Assembly: GCA_015233365.1 (NCBI GenBank)
Contig: JADFXU010000015.1
Span: forward strand, 1-48,175
From: Nitrospirota bacterium
GTDB taxonomy: Bacteria; Nitrospirota; Thermodesulfovibrionia; Thermodesulfovibrionales; Dissulfurispiraceae
DNA: 48,175 nucleotides
Direction: 5' to 3'
Part shown: one piece after another, positions 43,219-48,175 of the stretch
Layout: every line of letters starts with the position of its first letter
Position numbering within the stretch: position 1 is the stretch's first letter
Notes under the pieces: model-generated
Database searches by the model: none
The model's input: only the letters and a program-made list of their open reading frames with translations
Told to the model about the DNA's origin: nothing
Translations under genes and position numbers: made by a program

Positions 43219-45501
43219 TTATCCGGCAAGATTCTGCACCGTTTCAAGCAGATTGGTCTGGTCAAAGGTCCCCTTGATGATATAGGCATTGGCGCCGACC
43301 ATAATCCCCCGTCTTTTGTCCTCTTCCTTTTCTCTCGATGTCACAATGATAATGGGAATATCTTTGTAGGTTTCGTCACTCCTCAGCTTCTCCGTCAGCG
43401 AAAAACCGTCAAGGCGGGGCATCTCTACATCCGTGATGATAAGATCGTACTTGAACTCCCTTGTCTTTTCGAGGGCCTCCATGCCATCTTCCGCCAGTTC
43501 AACCGTATAACCATATGCCTCGAGAATGCTCTTCTCTATGTCCCTGGTATTGACGGAATCATCAACGACAAGAATGTTCACGCCCTTTTCCTCACGCTGA
43601 ACAGCACGCGCCCCTTTAAGCAGCCCTTCTCCCCGCATCTCCTTGGCCGCCTCCACAAGCGCGGGAATGTGAAGGACATTTATAATTTCATTTTTCCCGG
43701 AGAGGGTGAATCCCGATACAAGCTTAATGTTGTTCATATGAGACGGCAGCGATTTGATTACCATATCTTCTTCGTCAAGCAGGCCATCGACCATAAGGCC
43801 AAGGTTTTCGTCACCCATACGGACAATAATAATCAGGGGTTCTCCGGCGCCGCTTAAAGCCTGCGCCTTCCCCGTTTTCTGCAACTGTTCCGGCACAGGC
43901 ACCTTCAGAAGTGAGTCGAGGCTTACCAACGGGATAAACTCATTTCTGAGCCTTATCGCCTTTTTATCCACCACCTGCGTAAAGTCGGACTCAGGGACCC
44001 GTATAATCTCCCTGACATAATGGGCCACTATACCGAAAGTCATGCCGCAAGCCTCTATCAGAAGTATACGCATGACTGCCAGGGTCATGGGCAGACGGAT
44101 ATAAAAAGCTGTGCCCGCGCCCGCTTTGGTCTCTATCCTGAGGGTCCCGCGCAAATCCTCCAAAATGTTCTTTTTCACAACGTCCATGCCGACACCTCTG
44201 CCGGAAATATCAGTAATAATGGCACTGGTGCTGAACCCTGGCTGAAAGATCAGGTCGATAATGGCCGATTCCGTCATAACGTTAATTTCATCTTCGCTGA
44301 GGATCTTCCTTCGCAATGCCCGTTCCTTCACCTTTCCGAGAGGAATACCGCAGCCGTCGTCGGAAAGATGTATAAGCACGCCGCCTGCCTCATAAGACGC
44401 CGACACTCTTATTGTACCCCTTGCCGGTTTTCCCAGTTTAACGCGTTCCTCGGGTGCTTCTATTCCATGGTCTACGGCGTTCCGTATCATATGGACCAGA
44501 GGGTCGCCTATTTTCTCCATCATCTTCTTGTCGATTTCTATGTCGTCGCCCGCAGTGATTATATCCACTTCTTTCCCAAGGGACCGCGAGATATCGCGTA
44601 CCAACCTGGGCAGAGAGCCAAAAACCTGTGAAAGAGGGACCATGCGCATCATAAGCGCCTTTGTCTGAATCTCGTCGGTGATCAGTTCCTGCACATTGTT
44701 GTAGTCGCGAATGTTAGACAGCATCCGTTTGATCTCTCCTAAAAGATGTTGCGCCGAATCCACAACTGCACCGGGGAAATCTCCGTTGCCGCGGCTTTTG
44801 TGCAGCAGGACAAGTTCCAGATTGCGTTTCGCCAGCCTGTGGGCGTCTTTAATGTCGAGAAGGCCCTGCTTCAAACGGTTCTGGTTCGACACGATCTCAC
44901 CCATAAGTTTGATAAGCTCATCCAGTTTATCGGCGCTGATACGCACGGTCGCAGACGCACCCCCCCCAAGCACCCCCTTGGCAACGGGGGTATGAAGGGG
45001 GGGGTCTTTTTCGTCCGGCTGTTTGCCTTCCCCCTGAAATGTGCCCGGCGGAATTGGGGTTGCGGCAGTTTCATGTGACGATGCCTCAACGTTATGTGCA
45101 GCAGAAGGGACCATGACTCCTTCGGCTGCCCTTGCAAGCTCTTCGCACAGGGCGCTGTTGTCAGCCGTAATCTCCTGCCCTGCCGCAGTCTTTTCTATCA
45201 TCTCCGTAATAGCATCGACGCCCTTAAAGAGAAGATCGGCAAATTCTTTTGTATAAACTATCTTCCTGTCCCTCAACGCGCCCAGGGAGTCTTCCAGCTT
45301 ATGCGCCACCTCGGTTATTCCGGCGAGTTTCAGCATCCGCGAAGACCCCTTGATTGTATGAGCGGAACGAAAAACAGAGTTTATGGTTTCGGCGTCGTCC
45401 GGAGTTTTTTCGAGTATTACCAGCCCTTCATTAATCTTGCCGATGTGCTCACGGGCCTCATCGGTAAATCGGGATATGAATTTCGCCATATCGAAGGCCA
45501 T
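43219..45501 (-). CDS. cheA: CheA-type hybrid chemosensory kinase with C-terminal receiver
   Basis: 760 residues. Hpt domain 1-110 with His48 (SAHTIKGSSRM); no P2 (CheY-binding) domain; a ~75-residue linker carrying an inserted repeat; P3 dimerisation; P4 ATPase (HMIRNAVDHGIE, DDGCGI, GRGVGMDVVKKNI); P5 CheW-like; and a REC domain (~635-760, Asp in IITDVEMPRLDG). The missing P2 plus terminal REC is typical of chemosensory arrays that steer non-flagellar outputs. The ATG overlaps the cheR stop (TGATG). Confidence 0.94.
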   Translation of the reverse strand: MAFDMAKFISRFTDEAREHIGKINEGLVILEKTPDDAETINSVFRSAHTIKGSSRMLKLAGITEVAHKLEDSLGALRDRKIVYTKEFADLLFKGVDAITEMIEKTAAGQEITADNSALCEELARAAEGVMVPSAAHNVEASSHETAATPIPPGTFQGEGKQPDEKDPPLHTPVAKGVLGGGASATVRISADKLDELIKLMGEIVSNQNRLKQGLLDIKDAHRLAKRNLELVLLHKSRGNGDFPGAVVDSAQHLLGEIKRMLSNIRDYNNVQELITDEIQTKALMMRMVPLSQVFGSLPRLVRDISRSLGKEVDIITAGDDIEIDKKMMEKIGDPLVHMIRNAVDHGIEAPEERVKLGKPARGTIRVSASYEAGGVLIHLSDDGCGIPLGKVKERALRRKILSEDEINVMTESAIIDLIFQPGFSTSAIITDISGRGVGMDVVKKNILEDLRGTLRIETKAGAGTAFYIRLPMTLAVMRILLIEACGMTFGIVAHYVREIIRVPESDFTQVVDKKAIRLRNEFIPLVSLDSLLKVPVPEQLQKTGKAQALSGAGEPLIIIVRMGDENLGLMVDGLLDEEDMVIKSLPSHMNNIKLVSGFTLSGKNEIINVLHIPALVEAAKEMRGEGLLKGARAVQREEKGVNILVVDDSVNTRDIEKSILEAYGYTVELAEDGMEALEKTREFKYDLIITDVEMPRLDGFSLTEKLRSDETYKDIPIIIVTSREKEEDKRRGIMVGANAYIIKGTFDQTNLLETVQNLAG
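44959..45005. repeat. Palindromic C/G-tract insert inside the cheA linker
   Basis: A run of eight C, then CACCCCC-TTGGCAA-C-GGGGGT, then eight G make nested inverted repeats within 47 nt. In frame it encodes DPPLHTPVAKGVLGGG in the P1-P3 linker, without breaking the protein. It resembles protein-coding palindromic elements. Confidence 0.6.
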
Positions 45502-46976
45502 CAGCCCCTCCCTGTTCCGGCTACTCTTTTTTGCAACTGAGCAAGATTATGGTTGCACAAATGGGTTATCTGGTCGGCAGGAAACGCCAGAGGGAAAAAT
45601 ACCAGACCGTGGTCCTTGATATCTCCCTTCCTGAGGAGTTTAACCACTATTTCATACTCCCGGCAAGCAGCCGCAGCTTCATCGCGGGACCGGTAAATCT
45701 CGGCAAGATAAAAGTGCGCCAGCCAGCACGAAGACTGGATGTACAGTGCTTCTTTAAACCGTTTAAGGGCGGTCTCGTCATCGCTTTTTATTCTTGCTAT
45801 CAACCCTAAAAGCAGGTAACCTTCAAGACACCACTGATCCATTTCGATGCTTTGCCCACATACGTGTTCTGCCTCATCAAGCCGCTTCAAATTTATCAGG
45901 ACACCACTTTTAAGGGTATAGGCCCCTATAAAAGCCTGGTCCTGATCCATCAAATCATCGAGACAACGCAGCGCGTCATCATATCTTTTGGTCTTGGCGT
46001 ATCCCAGCGCTTCATCAAAAAGCTGGTGACTGTCTTTCCGCCTTTCGCCGGAAAGCCCTGAAGCCGGAAGCGGGGACGAGGGGACACGGCGAAGCTGCGA
46101 AGAGAAAAAGTCAGTGTTGGACCGCGTCCCGCCGCGCAGCGGGGCCTTTCTTCTTTCCACGATTTCTATCTCGATCTTCTTCCGGTAAAGAAAGAGACCG
46201 TCCATCTCTACCAGGGACAAAACGCCAATGTCATGAGACAGGGTTTCGGCGGAACCGACCAGCAGGTATCCATTTTCGTTCAGCATGCCCGCAAGGTTCC
46301 TGAATATGTTTTTTTGTGTTTCGGGTTCAAAGTATATGGAAACATTCCGGTAAAAAATAATGTCGGCGCCGCGGAGTTTGTCCGGATATGCCTCGCTCAA
46401 AAGGTTGAGTTCCACAAACTCAACCCTGTTCCTGACAACATCCCTGACTTTGTAGTTGCTCTCGCCGGTCCTTTCAAAATATTTCTCCCTGAGATCGTCG
46501 GGAAAGCCCCTGAATGAGTGTACGCCGTATACTCCTTTCCTTGCCACGGCAAGTGCATAACTGTCTATATCAAATCCGGTAACGGAAACCAAATTCTGCA
46601 CGCCGGAACCGTATTTCTCCATCAGCCTGATAACGATTGAGTATGGCTCCTCTCCGGTTGAACAACCGGCGCTCACTATATTTATCCTGCCCTCCGGCTT
46701 TTTCACCGCAAGCAACTCCGGGAGAATCCGGGTCACCAGCAGATCGAGATGAGACGGCTCCCTGAAAAAATATGTCTCATTTACAGTAAGAAGGTTAACA
46801 AGCTGGCAAAATTCGTCCCTGCTGTCAACGATACGGTTGAAGTATTTGGCGCAAGACTCCGCACCGGTCTGGGACATTCTTTTCCTGATACTATCCTCCA
46901 GTATAGGGGCCCTGACGCCGTTAAAACAAAGTCCGCACCGTTCTTTAATGAGATTGTTAAAGGGGGTCATATCCAT
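45501..46976 (-). CDS. cheR: CheR-type chemoreceptor methyltransferase with TPR repeats
   Basis: 491 residues. N-terminal CheR helical domain, then the SAM-binding domain with VSAGCSTGEEPYSIVIRL, FDIDSYALAVARKGVYG, and IIFYRNVSIYFE (usual CRNVLIYF). C-terminal ~190 residues hold TPRs (FDEALGYAKTKRYDDALRCL, ALKRFKEALYIQSSCWLAHF). It methylates receptor glutamates from SAM. The TPR extension suggests a protein partner. The spacer to cheB is 23 nt. Confidence 0.94.
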   Translation of the reverse strand: MDMTPFNNLIKERCGLCFNGVRAPILEDSIRKRMSQTGAESCAKYFNRIVDSRDEFCQLVNLLTVNETYFFREPSHLDLLVTRILPELLAVKKPEGRINIVSAGCSTGEEPYSIVIRLMEKYGSGVQNLVSVTGFDIDSYALAVARKGVYGVHSFRGFPDDLREKYFERTGESNYKVRDVVRNRVEFVELNLLSEAYPDKLRGADIIFYRNVSIYFEPETQKNIFRNLAGMLNENGYLLVGSAETLSHDIGVLSLVEMDGLFLYRKKIEIEIVERRKAPLRGGTRSNTDFFSSQLRRVPSSPLPASGLSGERRKDSHQLFDEALGYAKTKRYDDALRCLDDLMDQDQAFIGAYTLKSGVLINLKRLDEAEHVCGQSIEMDQWCLEGYLLLGLIARIKSDDETALKRFKEALYIQSSCWLAHFYLAEIYRSRDEAAAACREYEIVVKLLRKGDIKDHGLVFFPLAFPADQITHLCNHNLAQLQKRVAGTGRG

Positions 46977-46999
46977 AGCTCTGCCTTATCGGTCACTCC

Positions 47000-48028
47000 T
47001 CACCTGCTGCCTGCAAAATGCGCCACTTCTTCGGCGATTTCGTCCAGCGGCAGTATCTTGTCCACGCATCCGCTATCAATGGCGACCTTGTTCATTCCAA
47101 ATACTACCGATGTCCTTTCGTCCTGCGCCACGGTAAGGCCTTTGGCCTCTTTAATTTTTTTGATTCCTGTGGCCCCGTCGCTGCCCATACCTGTCAGTAT
47201 CACGCCGATACCTTTAGGACCATAAACTTTCGCCACTGAAGAGAGCAGGACATCGCAGGAAGGGCGGTAGATGTCCTTCGGGTGTCTGTCGATCAGAGAG
47301 ATTCTTCTCATGCCATTCACTTCCATGTGTTTTTCAGAGGGCGATACATATACTATACCTGCAGCAAGACAATCTCCGTCTGCGGCCACCTTGATGTCAA
47401 GATGAGACAACCCTTTAAGCCATTCCACCATCCCCGTCACAAAGCCGTCCGAGATATGCTGTGCAATGACAACCGGACACGGAAATTTTTCCGGCAGCCT
47501 TGACAGGATCACTGAAAGCGCTTCGGGTCCGCCGGTAGAGGCAGCGATGGCTGCGATCCTGTCCGACTGTTTGCCGTCAAAGACAGGTTTAGGCAGCACC
47601 TCTATTGCCTTCGCCGCACGGTGTCCGCCCAGATGGGCAATGACCCGCACCTTGGAGAGCAGTTTTATCTTATCGATGAATTCCCTTGCGGCGTCGAGGT
47701 TGATATCAGGCTTCACAACAAGATCCAGCGCCCCCTTAGATATGGCGGCATATGCGGTATGGGCGTCTCCCCGCGTCGTCACCACGAGTATCGGCACGGG
47801 ATGGGAAGCCATTATAAGCTCGGTGGCCTCCAGCCCGTCCATAACCGGCATTTCTATATCCATAGTCACAATATCCGGCTTGAGGTCCGGAACTCTTGCG
47901 ACAGCCTCCCTGCCATTCGTCGCTTCGCCGACCACCAGTATTTCCTTGTCGGTGGATAAAATTGCTTTAATGAGTTCCCGCGCCAGCGAACTGTCGTCAG
48001 CTACTAATACCTTTATATGTCCCATCAC
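47000..48028 (-). CDS. cheB: CheB chemoreceptor methylesterase/deamidase
   Basis: 342 residues; the start may be GTG 48028 or ATG 48025. REC domain (VADDSSLAR, TMDIEMPVMDG) and esterase domain with the triad Ser (AASTGGPEAL), His (AQHISDGF) and Asp (TGMGSDGATG). It removes receptor methyl groups after phosphorylation by CheA, balancing CheR. It follows the receptor gene by 14 nt. Confidence 0.96.
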   Translation of the reverse strand: MMGHIKVLVADDSSLARELIKAILSTDKEILVVGEATNGREAVARVPDLKPDIVTMDIEMPVMDGLEATELIMASHPVPILVVTTRGDAHTAYAAISKGALDLVVKPDINLDAAREFIDKIKLLSKVRVIAHLGGHRAAKAIEVLPKPVFDGKQSDRIAAIAASTGGPEALSVILSRLPEKFPCPVVIAQHISDGFVTGMVEWLKGLSHLDIKVAADGDCLAAGIVYVSPSEKHMEVNGMRRISLIDRHPKDIYRPSCDVLLSSVAKVYGPKGIGVILTGMGSDGATGIKKIKEAKGLTVAQDERTSVVFGMNKVAIDSGCVDKILPLDEIAEEVAHFAGSR

Positions 48029-48042
48029 CTATTCTCGCCCCG

Positions 48043-48175
48043 TCATTCTTTCAGCTTGAATTTTTTCACAAGCTCCTTTAACCCATTAGACAATTTTGAC
48101 AACTTCATCGAGATATTGATTACCTCGTTCACAGCATCAGTAGTCTGTTCTGCTCCCACCACAATTTCCCTCAGC
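48043..48175 (-). CDS. C-terminal end of a methyl-accepting chemotaxis protein (partial)
   Basis: 44 codons, running off the window edge, ending GAEQTTDAVNEVINISMKLS and KELVKKFKLKE. This reads as the last helix of an MCP signalling domain, whose QTTxAVNEI pattern is familiar, with a basic tail. Being next to cheB-cheR-cheA it is presumably the receptor of this pathway. No NWxxF-like CheR/CheB tether is present at its end. Confidence 0.7.
   Translation of the reverse strand, partial: LREIVVGAEQTTDAVNEVINISMKLSKLSNGLKELVKKFKLKE

Overview
The window is a 48.2 kb bacterial chromosomal segment of moderate GC. It is gene-dense, with long same-strand operons and frequent 1-4 nt overlaps. No marker fixes the taxon. 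The mix of a tandem BadF/HgdC-type activase, a PSP1 protein in a tmk-holB-metG operon, many 'one-component' signalling proteins, bacteriohemerythrin, a corrinoid-type MetE-like protein and a bS22-like peptide is what I would expect from an anaerobic Nitrospirota or Desulfobacterota-type bacterium. That placement is inference.

Layout. (1) 1-5.8 kb: the 3' part of a giant two-partner-secretion-type exoprotein carrying 22 GLUG (GGLVG) repeats, an MBG/YDG domain and a Thr/Ser-rich stalk. (2) 5.9-11.4 kb: a cyclic-nucleotide-binding protein, tRNA-Arg(ACG), a membrane histidine kinase, a MATE exporter, an unusual cysteinyl-tRNA-synthetase paralogue, a degraded GAF-domain remnant and tRNA-Ala(GGC). 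(3) 11.5-19.6 kb: an AT-richer accessory region beginning beside tRNA-Ala. It holds a DinJ/YafQ-type toxin-antitoxin pair, a dCTP deaminase, small secreted and SGNH proteins, a cupin, and a compact zorA-zorB-zorC operon (Zorya anti-phage defence: MotA-like and MotB-like proteins plus an EH-signature protein) with no ZorD helicase. (4) 19.6-26 kb: bacteriohemerythrin, purH, a YhcH-like protein, a nucleotidyltransferase, the ATP synthase Fo genes atpB-atpE ending in a strong hairpin terminator, a DUF89 protein and purD. (5) 26.2-32.5 kb: the leftward operon MetE-like / tmk / holB / PSP1 / metG / radC / purD / DUF89, apparently read from an extended -10 promoter so close to the first ATG that the mRNA should be leaderless. 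(6) 32.6-38 kb: a DUF1460-like periplasmic cysteine hydrolase, a 30-residue bS22/COX24-like gene, a 1402-residue activase and two copies of a dispersed repeat with 17 bp terminal inverted repeats. (7) 38-48.2 kb: a leftward chemosensory-like cluster: MCP tail, cheB, cheR (with TPRs), cheA-REC, then three paralogous REC-headed proteins with different outputs (kinase, cyclase homologue, kinase) and an ankyrin-repeat protein.

How the parts work together. The right-hand cluster looks like one signalling pathway: receptor, adaptation enzymes, CheA, then soluble REC-headed effectors. Its cyclase homologue has lost both metal-binding aspartates and is probably a regulatory pseudoenzyme. The most notable system is the ZorD-less Zorya operon, which in known type I systems couples a proton-driven membrane motor to cytosolic nucleic-acid effectors. 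Here only ZorC is present as candidate effector.
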